A DNA stretch of 61,851 bases from JAHBVL01 sp964461025 (GTDB lineage: Bacteria > Chloroflexota > Chloroflexia > Thermomicrobiales > UBA6265), in the NCBI GenBank assembly GCA_964461025.1, contig CAYWSE010000019.1, forward strand, positions 1 to 61,851. The letters run 5' to 3'. Under the pieces are notes generated by a model. That model saw only the letters and a list, made by a program, of their open reading frames with translations, was not told the DNA's origin and made no database searches. The position numbers and the translations under genes were made by a program. Shown one piece after another: positions 24,673-34,081 of this stretch (its first letter is position 1; each line of letters begins with the position of its first letter).

Positions 24673-26324
24673 CAGGCGTCGCCTCGTACCCTCAGAATCC
24701 GCATTCTGCCCAGAACGAGGATTGAGGGAATGGCTGAGATCCCAATGAGCATCAATGCCGGCGCCGATGCTTCACTGTAGCGAAGATCTCCGGCAGCAGT
24801 CCAGACCTCGGTGGCCAGTGTATCCATGCCGGTTGGTCTGAGCAGAATCGTCATTGGCAGCTCTTTGACCACAGTCAGAAAAACAAGGGCCGAACCCGCG
24901 AGAATACCGGGCATCGCAATGGGCATCGTGACGCGGGTCATCGTTCCGGTCCACCCCTGCCCCAGCCCGCGTGAAGCATCTTCCATGCGCGGACTGACCT
25001 GCATCAGAGAGGACTTGGTGGAACCGACCGCCTGGGGAATGAACCGTACCATGTAAGCAAGCAGAAGCAATGGCACCGTTTGATAGAAATCGATCAGGTA
25101 GTTGGCGCCGAGAAACACGAACGAAAGGCCGATGACAATTCCCGGCAACCCATAGCCAATGTAGGTGACCCGCTCGATGATCGATCCGAATTTGCTGCGA
25201 TACCGGCCGGCCAGTACCGCGACCGGCGCTGCTGCGACCGTCGTGAGAAGTGCAGCGGCGACGCCCAGCATCAGGGTGTTGCCCGTCGCCGAGAGCAGAT
25301 CGTCGAACGATTCACCTCGCCTGATCGCCCGGACGAACCACCGCAGCAAGACAAAGATCGGAAGCACAAGTGACAACACCAGAACGGAACCAGCGAAGAG
25401 CAGAGCAGGAGCTTTCTTCCAGCCGAGGTGACGGGGCCGCCCCGGTCTGGCAACTCCCGACCCAATCCGGTAATAAACCGCCCGGTCTCGCAAAACCGCC
25501 TCCGCGAGCACGAGCAGTAAGGCGAACACAACCAGGATCAGGCCCAGCATCGCCGCATATGACCGGTCGAACGACGCCTGGTATTGCATGTAGATTGCCC
25601 GGGTCAGGGAATCGTATCGCATCAGGCTGACGACACCAAAGTCGCTCACGGTGTAAAGCGCGGCCAGCAGCATTCCGGAGACGATGGCGGGCCGGAGCTG
25701 GCGCAGCGTAGTTCGCAAGAATGCTTCGACAGCCCCCTTGCCTAACGCTCGTGCGGTTTCCTCGTGGACCGGATCGATGCCCCGCAGCGCTGCGCTGACA
25801 TTGAGAAAGACATACGGAAATGTGAAGAGAGAGAGCGTCAGCCACGCTCCCCAGAAGCCATAGATCGAGGGAAACGCCTCGAATCCGGTGGTCTCCTCCA
25901 GCCAGCGGCTCACATCTCCCCGAGGCCCAAGCACAATGACAAACGCGAGCGCGCCGATGTATGAAGGAATGACGAGCGGCAACGCAAACATCGGTGAAAG
26001 CCACCGCCCACCAGGCAGATCGGTGCGCGCCGCCAGCCAGGCCGCGGGAACGGCGATCAACGCCGCGGTGATCGCCACCGAAAACGAAAGCACGATCGTA
26101 TTCAACAGAACGTCGATTGTCCGGTCGCGCAGGAGTAATGTCCGGAATTTCTCTCCGGCCTCCGACGCCCGAATGATGAGATAGCAGAGCGGGAGAAGAA
26201 CGAGGGCCGCGACAGCCACGGCCAGTGCGGTCAGCACGAACGGCGGCCGGCGTGCAGCAGAAGCCGACCCGAGGGGATGTGACCCTTGTCGTCCGGATTC
26301 CCGCGCTTTGACCGCCAGCGCCAT
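24672..26324 (-). CDS. fbpB: Fe(III) ABC transporter permease (fused double permease, FbpB)
   Basis: 550 residues, about 12 transmembrane helices forming two binding-protein-dependent permease domains in one chain, as in FbpB/SfuB. The first half has 'VALAVAVAALVLLPLCYLI'-like hydrophobic segments and the loop 'PVHEETARALGKGAVEAFLRTTLRQLRP'; the second half has 'MEDASRGLGQGWTGTMTRVTMP', the duplicated EAA-type loop. It moves the ion delivered by FbpA across the cytoplasmic membrane. It lies between fbpA (75-nt gap) and fbpC (1-nt overlap) in one operon. Confidence 0.92.
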   Translation of the reverse strand: MALAVKARESGRQGSHPLGSASAARRPPFVLTALAVAVAALVLLPLCYLIIRASEAGEKFRTLLLRDRTIDVLLNTIVLSFSVAITAALIAVPAAWLAARTDLPGGRWLSPMFALPLVIPSYIGALAFVIVLGPRGDVSRWLEETTGFEAFPSIYGFWGAWLTLSLFTFPYVFLNVSAALRGIDPVHEETARALGKGAVEAFLRTTLRQLRPAIVSGMLLAALYTVSDFGVVSLMRYDSLTRAIYMQYQASFDRSYAAMLGLILVVFALLLVLAEAVLRDRAVYYRIGSGVARPGRPRHLGWKKAPALLFAGSVLVLSLVLPIFVLLRWFVRAIRRGESFDDLLSATGNTLMLGVAAALLTTVAAAPVAVLAGRYRSKFGSIIERVTYIGYGLPGIVIGLSFVFLGANYLIDFYQTVPLLLLAYMVRFIPQAVGSTKSSLMQVSPRMEDASRGLGQGWTGTMTRVTMPIAMPGILAGSALVFLTVVKELPMTILLRPTGMDTLATEVWTAAGDLRYSEASAPALMLIGISAIPSILVLGRMRILRVRGDA

Positions 26325-26399
26325 CGATTCCCTTCGAACACGGAGCGCGCCAGGGCGATGATTGCCCTGGCGCGCCCGCCAGCTTCAATTCAGAAGCAA

Positions 26400-27464
26400 C
26401 TAGACCAATCCGACCTCAGCAAGGAGATCAAGGGTCCCCTGCAGATCTGCCAGATCGCTCAGGTCGATCTCAGGAGCTTCGATGTCCTCGAGCGGCGGCA
26501 GACCCTCGACCGTCTCGATTCCAGCGACCACAGGATACTCTGAAGTCTCCTGAGCGAAATAGGTCTGGCCTTCTTCGCTGAGCAGATAATCGATGAGCGT
26601 CTGTGCATTCGCGGCGTTTGGCGCGGTCTTCAGAATGCCGATGCCAGTGACGTTGACCAGACTGCCGACGTCTCCGCCAGGGAAATAGTAGTTCGCGGCC
26701 GCGATCGGGCCGCCAGCCTCGGCGATCGCGCCGTAGAGGTAGTAGTGGTTGATCAGACCACCCGACAGCTCGCCGGCGGCGACAGCTTCGAGGATTGCGC
26801 CGTTGCCATCGAAGGTTACCGTTCCGTTCGCCGACATGGCTTCCAACCATGCTTTGGCCGCGTCCTCTCCTTCGAGGACTCGGTATGCGGTAATGAACGA
26901 CTGAAACGACGCATTGGTCGGCGCCCAACCGATTCGGCCGTTCCAGCTTGGATCGGTGAGATCGTTGACCGATGCCGGCAGGTCCGCTTCGGTCAGCTCG
27001 TCGGTGTTGTAGGCAAGCACGCGGGCCCGGGCCGTCAGGCCGACCCAGAGACCCTCGGCCGAGTTGTAGCGCGGATCGACCAGGCTGAGCGTCGCTTCAG
27101 GAAGCTCGGTAAAGAGATCCTCGGCCTGGACGGCGCCGAGAGCGCCGGCATCCTGCGAGAGGAAAACATCCGCAGGGCTGTTGGCGCCCTCTTCCAGAAT
27201 CGTCGCGGCGATTTCCGACGTACTGCCGTAACGGGCGTTGACGGTAATGCCGCTCGCGTCCTGGAACTGGGTGAGAATCGGCCCAATCAGGTTCTCATTG
27301 CGACCCGAGTAAACGGTGATCTCTCCGCCATCCTGCGCCGATACCGAGAATCGCGATGCCAGGGACAATCCCGCCGCCGCTCCGGCTCCCGCCAGCAACG
27401 ACCGCCGATTAACGCGGCGCGCACCCTGCTGGGACACCACTGCAGCGCTATTTCGAATACCCAT
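26400..27464 (-). CDS. fbpA: Fe(III) ABC transporter substrate-binding protein (Tat-exported)
   Basis: 354 residues, family of bacterial transferrin-like binding proteins (FbpA/FutA). The Tat signal is 'VNRRSLLAGAGAAAG' (RR at 20-21) with probable cleavage near 'VSAQ'. The mature start 'GEITVYSGRNENLIGPIL' is diagnostic. 'NHYYLYGAIAE' contains the adjacent tyrosines that bind Fe(III) in the family. 'YFPGGDVGSLVNVTGIGILK' and 'LLSEEGQTYFAQETSEYPVV' complete the pattern. GGGAGGTGA precedes the ATG. A 25-bp palindrome 30 nt upstream is nearly identical to one at the siderophore locus and probably mediates iron control. Confidence 0.93.
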   Translation of the reverse strand: MGIRNSAAVVSQQGARRVNRRSLLAGAGAAAGLSLASRFSVSAQDGGEITVYSGRNENLIGPILTQFQDASGITVNARYGSTSEIAATILEEGANSPADVFLSQDAGALGAVQAEDLFTELPEATLSLVDPRYNSAEGLWVGLTARARVLAYNTDELTEADLPASVNDLTDPSWNGRIGWAPTNASFQSFITAYRVLEGEDAAKAWLEAMSANGTVTFDGNGAILEAVAAGELSGGLINHYYLYGAIAEAGGPIAAANYYFPGGDVGSLVNVTGIGILKTAPNAANAQTLIDYLLSEEGQTYFAQETSEYPVVAGIETVEGLPPLEDIEAPEIDLSDLADLQGTLDLLAEVGLV

Positions 27465-27493
27465 CCTGAACTCACCTCCCGAGTGTTCTCTGT

Positions 27494-27518
27494 AATTCTG
27501 ACCACAACAGTCAGAATT
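27494..27518. promoter_or_regulatory. Putative iron-responsive operator (fbpA)
   Basis: AATTCTGAC (27494-27502), 7-nt centre CACAACA, GTCAGAATT (27510-27518): perfect 9-bp inverted repeat. It lies 30 nt before the fbpA start. 16 of 18 arm positions match the element at 57333-57357 upstream of the second iron locus, with the right half ACAGTCAGAAT identical. It does not resemble the classical Fur or DtxR/IdeR box. Confidence 0.7.
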
Positions 27519-27581
27519 CAGCGTACCGGGAGGCGTTGTGATTCGTCAAGTCCACGCAGCAACAGGTAGCCAAACGCGCGT

Positions 27582-28670
27582 TTAGATTTTGCTCTCGGCC
27601 AACTCCAGAGCGGCGACGATCGCACCGCCTGCTTCGGAAGTCGAGGCAGTGCCGCCGAGATCACGCGTCAACACGCCCGCCGCCGCCGCCGACTCGATCG
27701 CCGTCATCAGTCGGATCGAGGAGTCACGCTCGCCAAGATGGTCGAGCATCATCGCCGTCGACCAGAGCATGGCGATCGGGTTCGCGATGCCTTGACCGGC
27801 GATGTCAGGCGCCGAGCCGTGCACAGGCTCGAACATACTCGGGTACCTTCGCAGCGGGTCGATGTTGCCACTCGCGGCGATGCCCAGGCTGCCGCCAATT
27901 GCCCCACCCAGGTCGGAAAGGATGTCGCCGAACAGATTCGACGCAACGACGACGTCGAACGATTCCGGATGCAGAACCATACGGGCCGCACAGGCATCGA
28001 CCAGGACCTGATCGGAACCAATGTCAGGAAACTCCGCACTGACCCGATCGAAGCAGTCGTCCCAGAGAGTCATGCCGAATTGCTGCGCATTGCTCTTGGT
28101 GACGCTGGTGACGTGCTTTCTGGTTCTCGTTGCGGCAATCTCGAACGCGTACCGAATGATCCGCTCGCACCCTTCCGTGGTGAAGAGCGCCGACTCGATC
28201 GCCAGTTCCTTTCCGTTGCCTCGCGCCGCAAGATTCCGGCCGCCAATGCCGGAGTACTCCCCTTCCGAGTTTTCCCGCACCATGATCCAATCGACCGATT
28301 CCGGAGTGCCGTTGCGCAATGGACTGGTGATGCCGGAAAAGAGCCGAACCGGCCGGACGCTGGCGAAGAGATCGAAACCCTTGCAGACGACGAGGCGAAA
28401 GCCGTACAGACTGATATGGTCGGGCATGGTTGGCCAGCCGGTCGCTCCGAAAAGAATGGCGTCGAACTCTCTCAGGGCGTCGAGCCCTCCTTCATCCATC
28501 ACTCTGCCCGTTTCGAGGTAGTAGTGCGATCCCCAGGGGAAGGTCGTGAATGCAAACTCGATTTCGCTGTAATTGGACAGCGCATTCAGCGCGTTGATCG
28601 CTTCCGGCATCACTTCGAGACCGACGCCATCGCCCGGCACAACTGCAATTCGGTATGTCCGAGTGGTCAC
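27582..28670 (-). CDS. Tartrate/D-malate dehydrogenase family (isocitrate/isopropylmalate dehydrogenase fold)
   Basis: 362 residues, Mg- and NAD-dependent decarboxylating beta-hydroxyacid dehydrogenase. 'IAVVPGDGVGLEVMPEA' starts the fold; 'LYGFRLVVCKGFDLFASVRPVRLF' and 'IMVRENSEGEYSGIGG' match tartrate dehydrogenase/D-malate dehydrogenase (TtuC/DmlA) rather than LeuB. 'VVASNLFGDILSDLGGAIGGSLGIA' and 'FEPVHGSAPDIAGQGIANP' carry metal and NAD contacts. The GTG start at 28670 has GAGGAGGA 8 nt upstream. Substrate choice among tartrate, D-malate and 3-isopropylmalate is inferred from motif similarity only. A 21-bp palindrome precedes it. Confidence 0.87.
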   Translation of the reverse strand: MTTRTYRIAVVPGDGVGLEVMPEAINALNALSNYSEIEFAFTTFPWGSHYYLETGRVMDEGGLDALREFDAILFGATGWPTMPDHISLYGFRLVVCKGFDLFASVRPVRLFSGITSPLRNGTPESVDWIMVRENSEGEYSGIGGRNLAARGNGKELAIESALFTTEGCERIIRYAFEIAATRTRKHVTSVTKSNAQQFGMTLWDDCFDRVSAEFPDIGSDQVLVDACAARMVLHPESFDVVVASNLFGDILSDLGGAIGGSLGIAASGNIDPLRRYPSMFEPVHGSAPDIAGQGIANPIAMLWSTAMMLDHLGERDSSIRLMTAIESAAAAGVLTRDLGGTASTSEAGGAIVAALELAESKI

Positions 28671-28708
28671 GATGTAGTTCCTCCTCTTTGCACTGACCCG
28701 ATCGCGAC

Positions 28709-28729
28709 ACCGGCATGCACGATGCCGGT
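28709..28729. promoter_or_regulatory. 21-bp perfect palindromic operator candidate
   Basis: ACCGGCAT-GCACG-ATGCCGGT, perfect 8-bp arms, 39 nt upstream of the dehydrogenase start, in the divergent space with ppc. No LysR or LacI gene is adjacent, so the regulator is unknown. Confidence 0.45.
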
Positions 28730-28900
28730 CCGGTCCACACTCGTGAAACAAATGACTTGTCCTGTGCCGCGCGGCGGCCCGGTCTTTCTCTGGCTTCGGG
28801 CAACATGGGAACGTCGCAACTTCATTGGGTCTGCGTCGCACCCGCTATGATCTGCTCAGTGCAGTCATTGTCGACCACAATTCAGCGAGTACCGCTCAAG

Positions 28901-31627
28901 ATGATGCAACAGCGAACGATCTCTGACGATATCTATCTGCTCGGCGACCTGCTGGGCGACGTCATTCGCGCTCAGGCAGGCGAAGAGGCATTCTCCCTGG
29001 AAGAGGAGGTTCGCGCTCTCGCCAAGAGTCACCGCCAGGGCGACCCCGTCGCCGGGGAAGCGCTGAAATCGCTCGTCGCCGGCCTCACCGAAGAAGACGC
29101 GAGTCTGCTGATCCGGGCATTTACCAGTTACTTCAATCTGATCAATCTCTCCGAGGACAATGAACGCATTCGCCGGATTCGCCGTCGCGAACTGGCGACC
29201 TACCCGCAGGCGCGCCGCGGCTCGATTCGCGAAGCCATTCGCATGTTGCGTGATGCCGGACAGTCGGCTGACGACGTGCGTGTTCTGCTGCAGCGCGCGG
29301 AAGTGCGCCTGGTGATGACCGCCCACCCAACGGAGGCACGCCGGCGTACGGTGATCGAGAAGCAAACCCGCATCTTCCGGGTGCTGCGCGATCTGGACGA
29401 GCGGCAGACCCGTCCTGATGAGGAGGAACGCATTCGCCAGCGTCTCGCGTCGACGATCGCCGAGCTGTGGAGCTCGAACGAGGTCCGGGCGTTTCGCCTG
29501 ACCGTGCTTGACGAGCTGCAGGCAATTCTCATCCACTTCCGGACGACGCTCTTTTCCGTTCTCCCCGAGATTTACCGCGATATCGAGGAAGCTGTCGCCG
29601 AGTTCTATCCCGGCGAGCCGGTCACAGTGCCGCCGTTCCTCCATTTCGGTTCATGGGTTGGTGGGGACCGCGACGGCAATCCATTCGTCACCGCTGACGT
29701 AACAAAACAGACGCTGACGATGATGCGCGACTCCTGCCTCGCATCACTTGACGAGGTACTTGGGCAGGTCGCCGGCAGAATCTCCGTCTCGGACATCGTG
29801 GCCGGGCAGACTCCGATGCTCGATCAGTTGCTGCAGGAGAATCGGCAGCGCTTTCCTGAGCTCGCCGAGGAACTCGACGAACGCAACAGCGATGAGCGTT
29901 ACCGCCAGATGCTGACCTTCATGCGGGAGCGAGTGCAGGCGTCACGGAGCGGCTCACCGCTGGGCTATTCCGGACCGGCCGAAATGCTCGCTGATTTGCG
30001 GGTGATCGAAGCGGCGCTGATCGATCAGGGTGAACCGTTGATCATTGGCGGCGATCTGCACGACCTGATCCGGCTGGTTGAAGTGTTTGGCTTTCACTAC
30101 GCACGGCTCGACCTCCGCGATCACGCAAACCGGCACCGGCAAGCCGTCGAAGAGATCTTCGAAGCGGTGGGGGTCGTCAGTGGCTATGCCGAACTGCCCG
30201 AGGACATCAAGCAAACGCTCCTCGTCCGCGAAATCAACAATCCCCGTCCGCTCACACCCGCCGACATCAGTCACTTCTCGGCGGCGACGCAGGATGTGAT
30301 CGGCACCTTCCGGGTGGCCCGGGAGCTGATGGACAGCGGGCATCGTGATGCGCTGCAGACCTATGTCATCTCGGGGGCCGAACATCCTTCAGATGTGCTC
30401 GAAGTGCTTCTGCTGATGAAGGAGAACCGTCTCGCCGGCACCGGTGGGCATGGTGCCATGCTCAAGATTGCTCCGTTGCTCGAGCAGGGAGCGTCGCTGG
30501 CCGCCGGCGTCGATCTGTTCAGGACATTGTTCGATGAACCGGTGTATCGCGCCGCGCAAAGCTCGTGGGGCGGCGATCAGGAAGTCATGCTCGGCTATTC
30601 CGACTCGAACAAGGAAATCGGCTATCTGGCTTCTTCCTGGTCGCTCTATGACGCACAGGTGACCCTGACGCGGCTCTTCGATGAACGCGGCATTCCGTTC
30701 ACCTATTTCCATGGCCGGGGCGGATCGATCGGACGCGGCGGCGGACCGACCAATATCGCCATTCTGGCCCAGCCGGCTGGAACCGTGCAGGGCCGCATCA
30801 AGCTGACCGAACAGGGCGAGGTGGTGGCTGGTCGCTACGGGATTCCGGAGATCGCCTCCCGCGAACTGGAGCTCGTCACCGGCGCGGTTCTGGTCAGTAC
30901 GGTCGGCATCCTGCCTGTTCCCCCTCCCGAGCGTCTTGCCCACTACGAGCAAACCATGTCCGAAATGGCGAACTGGTCTTCCGCTTCGTACCGGGACCTC
31001 ATCTATGGCGATGACGGTCTCGTTCCCTTTTTCGAGCAGGCGACGCCGATTCGGGAGCTCGGCGAGCTGAAAATCGGTTCGCGTCCGGCGAGACGTACGT
31101 CGTCCCGTCGCATCGAGGATTTGCGGGCGATTCCATGGGTCTTTTCCTGGACGCAATCGCGCATCTTGTTGCCGGGCTGGTACGGACTTGGGTCGGCGCT
31201 CGAGCAGGGGATCGCACGTTTCGGGCTGGAGCATCTCCAGGAAATGGAACGGGAGTGGCCTTTCTTTTCGGCAACGCTCGCAAATGCTGAACTCGTGCTC
31301 GCCAAGGCCGATCTTTCCGTCGCGTCGCGATACGTCGAGCTTGTCGAACCCGCCGAACTGAGGAGCCGCATCTGGTCCCGAATCCAGGACGAATACGAGC
31401 GGACATGCGCCGCAGTGCTGCGAATCACCTCCCAACAACGCCTGCTCGATCGCGAAGCTGTCATCCAGACTTCGATCGATCGCCGGAACCCATATGTTGA
31501 CCCCCTGTCGTTCGTGCAGGTCGAGCTGTTGAAGCGATTGCGCAATGGCGGCGATCCGGCGGCGTTGCTTCGACCAGTTTTGCTCAGCGTAAACGGGATC
31601 GCCGGAGCACTGAAGAATACTGGTTGA
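28901..31627 (+). CDS. ppc: Phosphoenolpyruvate carboxylase
   Basis: About 908 residues, normal for bacterial PEPC. It carboxylates PEP to oxaloacetate to replenish the TCA cycle. Catalytic His142 is in M-T-A-H-P-T-E; 'GGDRDGNPFVTADVT', 'MLGYSDSNKEIGYLASSW', 'FHGRGGSIGRGGGPTN' and 'GRIKLTEQGE' are the conserved active-site blocks, and the protein ends with 'NGIAGALKNTG', the normal PEPC C-terminus. The start is uncertain: ATGs at 28901, 28904 and 28847 are in frame. A TATGAT -10-like box at 28846-28851 would place transcription start just before 28901, so I use that one. Confidence 0.95.
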   Translation: MMQQRTISDDIYLLGDLLGDVIRAQAGEEAFSLEEEVRALAKSHRQGDPVAGEALKSLVAGLTEEDASLLIRAFTSYFNLINLSEDNERIRRIRRRELATYPQARRGSIREAIRMLRDAGQSADDVRVLLQRAEVRLVMTAHPTEARRRTVIEKQTRIFRVLRDLDERQTRPDEEERIRQRLASTIAELWSSNEVRAFRLTVLDELQAILIHFRTTLFSVLPEIYRDIEEAVAEFYPGEPVTVPPFLHFGSWVGGDRDGNPFVTADVTKQTLTMMRDSCLASLDEVLGQVAGRISVSDIVAGQTPMLDQLLQENRQRFPELAEELDERNSDERYRQMLTFMRERVQASRSGSPLGYSGPAEMLADLRVIEAALIDQGEPLIIGGDLHDLIRLVEVFGFHYARLDLRDHANRHRQAVEEIFEAVGVVSGYAELPEDIKQTLLVREINNPRPLTPADISHFSAATQDVIGTFRVARELMDSGHRDALQTYVISGAEHPSDVLEVLLLMKENRLAGTGGHGAMLKIAPLLEQGASLAAGVDLFRTLFDEPVYRAAQSSWGGDQEVMLGYSDSNKEIGYLASSWSLYDAQVTLTRLFDERGIPFTYFHGRGGSIGRGGGPTNIAILAQPAGTVQGRIKLTEQGEVVAGRYGIPEIASRELELVTGAVLVSTVGILPVPPPERLAHYEQTMSEMANWSSASYRDLIYGDDGLVPFFEQATPIRELGELKIGSRPARRTSSRRIEDLRAIPWVFSWTQSRILLPGWYGLGSALEQGIARFGLEHLQEMEREWPFFSATLANAELVLAKADLSVASRYVELVEPAELRSRIWSRIQDEYERTCAAVLRITSQQRLLDREAVIQTSIDRRNPYVDPLSFVQVELLKRLRNGGDPAALLRPVLLSVNGIAGALKNTG

Positions 31628-31667
31628 CGATCGGTACTCTGTTCGTTCACTGTGACAACGGGGCGGG

Positions 31668-31696
31668 TTCACGTAGGCGAGTAAAGCCTGTAAACT
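31668..31696 (+). promoter_or_regulatory. Putative sigma-70-type promoter for the L,D-transpeptidase gene
   Basis: TTCACG (31668-31673), 17-nt spacer, TAAACT (31691-31696) preceded by TG. It lies 56 nt before the GTG start, in the only gap upstream of this gene. Confidence 0.4.
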
Positions 31697-31751
31697 AGCT
31701 TCGGGACTGAAAGAGTGACCTCCGGGTCGCGATGGGACCAGGGAGGCAAGG

Positions 31752-33755
31752 GTGAAACGTTTCGGGCTATTCGTACTCCTGGCGTGCATGGCTTTTGGCC
31801 AGTCGCTCTGGCTGGTGGCGCCAGAGCCCGCCTACGCGCAAACCGATCCGGTCATCGCCGATGAGGGCGCAACACAGACGGCCGAAGCAGATTCCGCGGC
31901 CAACACCGCTGCTGCCGGTGTCGCGCAAACCGCGGCGGCCGGGCAGGCAACACAAGCAGCTGCAGATGCCGCCGCCAGCGCGGCTGCCGCGGCCCAAACG
32001 CAGGCAGCCGGCGCGGTGCAGACACAGGTCGCCGCAGACGCCACGGCCAGCGCCATCGCGGCAGCGGACGAGGACGAAGAACCGCCGGTTGAGGAACCGA
32101 GCAGCACTCCCACTTACAAGAACATTCTCCCCAACGACTGGGTTCGCATTAGCAGCAGTGCGGTCAACGTACGCAGTGCGCCCACCACCGGTGTCGGCGT
32201 TGTCGCCATCGTCCGCCTGAACCAGGAATTCAAGGTTCTCGAGGGACCGATCACTGACGGCACCTTTTGGTGGATCCGCATCGACATGGGAACCCCGAAT
32301 GAGGACCCGCGCTGGATCGCCGCGAACTATGTAGTGCGTCTCGCCGGTCCGTCCGGTTCCGTTGACCCGCCCGCGTCTATTCCGTCGTTTACGCCGACAT
32401 CGACACGTACGGTCACACCCATCGCGAGCTCGACGCCCGCGACGTACAAGGGCATCCAGCTCGGCGACAGAGTGCAGATCAATGCCAACAGTGTCAACGT
32501 CCGCAACCGCGCGTCGACATCGGGCACCATCGTGGCGGTTGTGCAGCGCAACCAGCAGTTCACTGTGCTCCAGGGACCGGTCTTGGCCAATGGGTATCAG
32601 TGGGTCCGCATCGACATGGGATCAAACGTTACTGGCGAGCGGTGGATCGCGGCCAACTATGTGAACAGACTTGCCCCGGTCGCGACCTCGACACCAACCA
32701 GAACGCCGTCTCCCAGCAATACGCCCACGTTGACGCCGACCATCGATCCAGACGCTTCGCCGACGAATACGGCAACGATCACCAATACGCCGACAAAGAC
32801 CTCGACGCCGTCCGGAACCGTCACTCCCGGAACCTATGTGACAAGTGAAAAAATCGTTGTCACCACCGCGGTCAATGTCCGTTCCGGCGCTGGCACTAAC
32901 TACGGCATTCAGGGCGTGGCCCCCCGCGGCAGACAGGGAACAGTGCTGTCCGGCCAAGTTGTCGGCGGGTCGTATAACTGGATTCAGGTGGACTTCGGTG
33001 CTTCATTGACTGGCTGGGTAGCGATCAACTACATCACTCACCTGCAGTTGACGACGCCAACAAGTGCGCCGCAGCCATGGCTCCTTCAAGTTTCGATCGA
33101 CTGCTACTCGACGCCAGAACGGATCACACTGGTCAATAGCTCATCGGTTGCCGCCGAGATTTACTCGATCACGACGCACTACGCGCGCACTGCCAATGAG
33201 CCGTTCATACTCAACCACACGCTGGCCGCCAAGCAGACCCGCTCCTACCTCGCCGGTACCGGCGCGTCGGGGTCGTTCGCATTGACGACGAGCTTCATTT
33301 TCACGAACTCGGCCGGTTCGCAGGATGGCGTGACGATCGAAACATCGTTTGGCACGATCACCCGCTCCTGTCCCGCGTCATCGAGCGGCGAGCGCTATGT
33401 TGTGGTCGATCTCTCCGACCAGTACATGACCGTCTACCAGGGCAATGTCGTGGTGGCGGGAACGTATGTGAGCACCGGCAAGCCGGGATTCGCCACCCCG
33501 CGTGGCACCTTCAGAACCTGGGTCAAGTATGTGTCGACCCGCATGGCGGCCTGCTCAAATGGTGAGTGCTGGGACACACCGAATGTGCCCTTTACTCACT
33601 ACTTCACCTACAACGGTCACGCGCTGCACGGCGCCTACTGGCATAACCAGTTTGGTCAGGTGCGCAGTCATGGCTGCGTTAACTTACCGGTGCCATTCTC
33701 GGAATGGCTCTACTACTGGTTGCCGCTCAACTCGCGCGTCGTAGTTCAGGCCTGA
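31752..33755 (+). CDS. SH3b-repeat L,D-transpeptidase (YkuD) cell-wall protein
   Basis: 667 residues, secreted. A signal peptide covers about the first 30 residues (ends 'PAYAQT'). Then comes an Ala/Gln/Thr-rich helical stretch (about 35-105), three SH3b-type domains (each with V-N-V-R-S/N-x-A/G), separated by Ser/Thr/Pro linkers such as 'TPTRTPSPSNTPTLTPT', and a C-terminal YkuD catalytic domain. The active site is His626 in 'ALHGAYWH' and S-H640-G-C642-V-N, the expected H-x13-S-H-G-C. It should form or exchange meso-diaminopimelate-linked peptidoglycan crosslinks outside the cell. The GTG start is preceded by GGGAGG. A strong intrinsic terminator follows. Confidence 0.92.
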   Translation: MKRFGLFVLLACMAFGQSLWLVAPEPAYAQTDPVIADEGATQTAEADSAANTAAAGVAQTAAAGQATQAAADAAASAAAAAQTQAAGAVQTQVAADATASAIAAADEDEEPPVEEPSSTPTYKNILPNDWVRISSSAVNVRSAPTTGVGVVAIVRLNQEFKVLEGPITDGTFWWIRIDMGTPNEDPRWIAANYVVRLAGPSGSVDPPASIPSFTPTSTRTVTPIASSTPATYKGIQLGDRVQINANSVNVRNRASTSGTIVAVVQRNQQFTVLQGPVLANGYQWVRIDMGSNVTGERWIAANYVNRLAPVATSTPTRTPSPSNTPTLTPTIDPDASPTNTATITNTPTKTSTPSGTVTPGTYVTSEKIVVTTAVNVRSGAGTNYGIQGVAPRGRQGTVLSGQVVGGSYNWIQVDFGASLTGWVAINYITHLQLTTPTSAPQPWLLQVSIDCYSTPERITLVNSSSVAAEIYSITTHYARTANEPFILNHTLAAKQTRSYLAGTGASGSFALTTSFIFTNSAGSQDGVTIETSFGTITRSCPASSSGERYVVVDLSDQYMTVYQGNVVVAGTYVSTGKPGFATPRGTFRTWVKYVSTRMAACSNGECWDTPNVPFTHYFTYNGHALHGAYWHNQFGQVRSHGCVNLPVPFSEWLYYWLPLNSRVVVQA

Positions 33756-33790
33756 TCGACCGATCGGTTTTGAACAGAAGACAATCCGAT

Positions 33791-33818
33791 ACAGCCGCCC
33801 TGACCGGGCGGCTGTTTT
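33791..33818 (+). terminator. Rho-independent terminator
   Basis: Perfect 10-bp stem ACAGCCGCCC / GGGCGGCTGT (33791-33800, 33806-33815) with loop TGACC and TTTT at the 3' edge, 36 nt after the L,D-transpeptidase stop. Confidence 0.85.
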
Positions 33819-33859
33819 CGCCGCAGACTCCATACCGGCACGGCATGAAAATGCTCGCT

Positions 33860-33930
33860 GTCATGCTGAGCGGAACGGAGCGCAGCAGAGTGCAGTCGAA
33901 GCATCTCCCGCCGCAGCGGGTAGTAGCCTG
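33860..33930. repeat. Degenerate copy of the GTCATCCTGAGCG repeat
   Basis: GTCATGCTGAGCGGAACGGAG then CATCTCCCGCCGCAGCGG matches the repeat at 13600 with an insertion. It occupies part of the 326-nt convergent gap 33756-34081. Apart from this repeat and the terminator I see nothing else in that gap. Confidence 0.6.
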
Positions 33931-34081
33931 CAGCGTCGGTCAAATCGTTGAAGCGACGACCCGGGGTAAGCATCCGTACAGATTTTTCCCCGCAGTGAGG
34001 ACCCTGTTTGCGAGCAAGTGCAACTGGTGAGATGTCCCCATTTATGGCGGCGTCACGCGTGGCGCTGCTGATTACCCTTGC

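Noticed and set aside
27738..28850. 370-residue plus-strand open frame
   Set aside because: Antisense to the tartrate/malate-type dehydrogenase with clear motifs; the translation is Arg/Asp-rich without family features.
30389..31789. 466-residue minus-strand open frame
   Set aside because: Antisense to PEP carboxylase and crossing the next intergenic region; no motifs.
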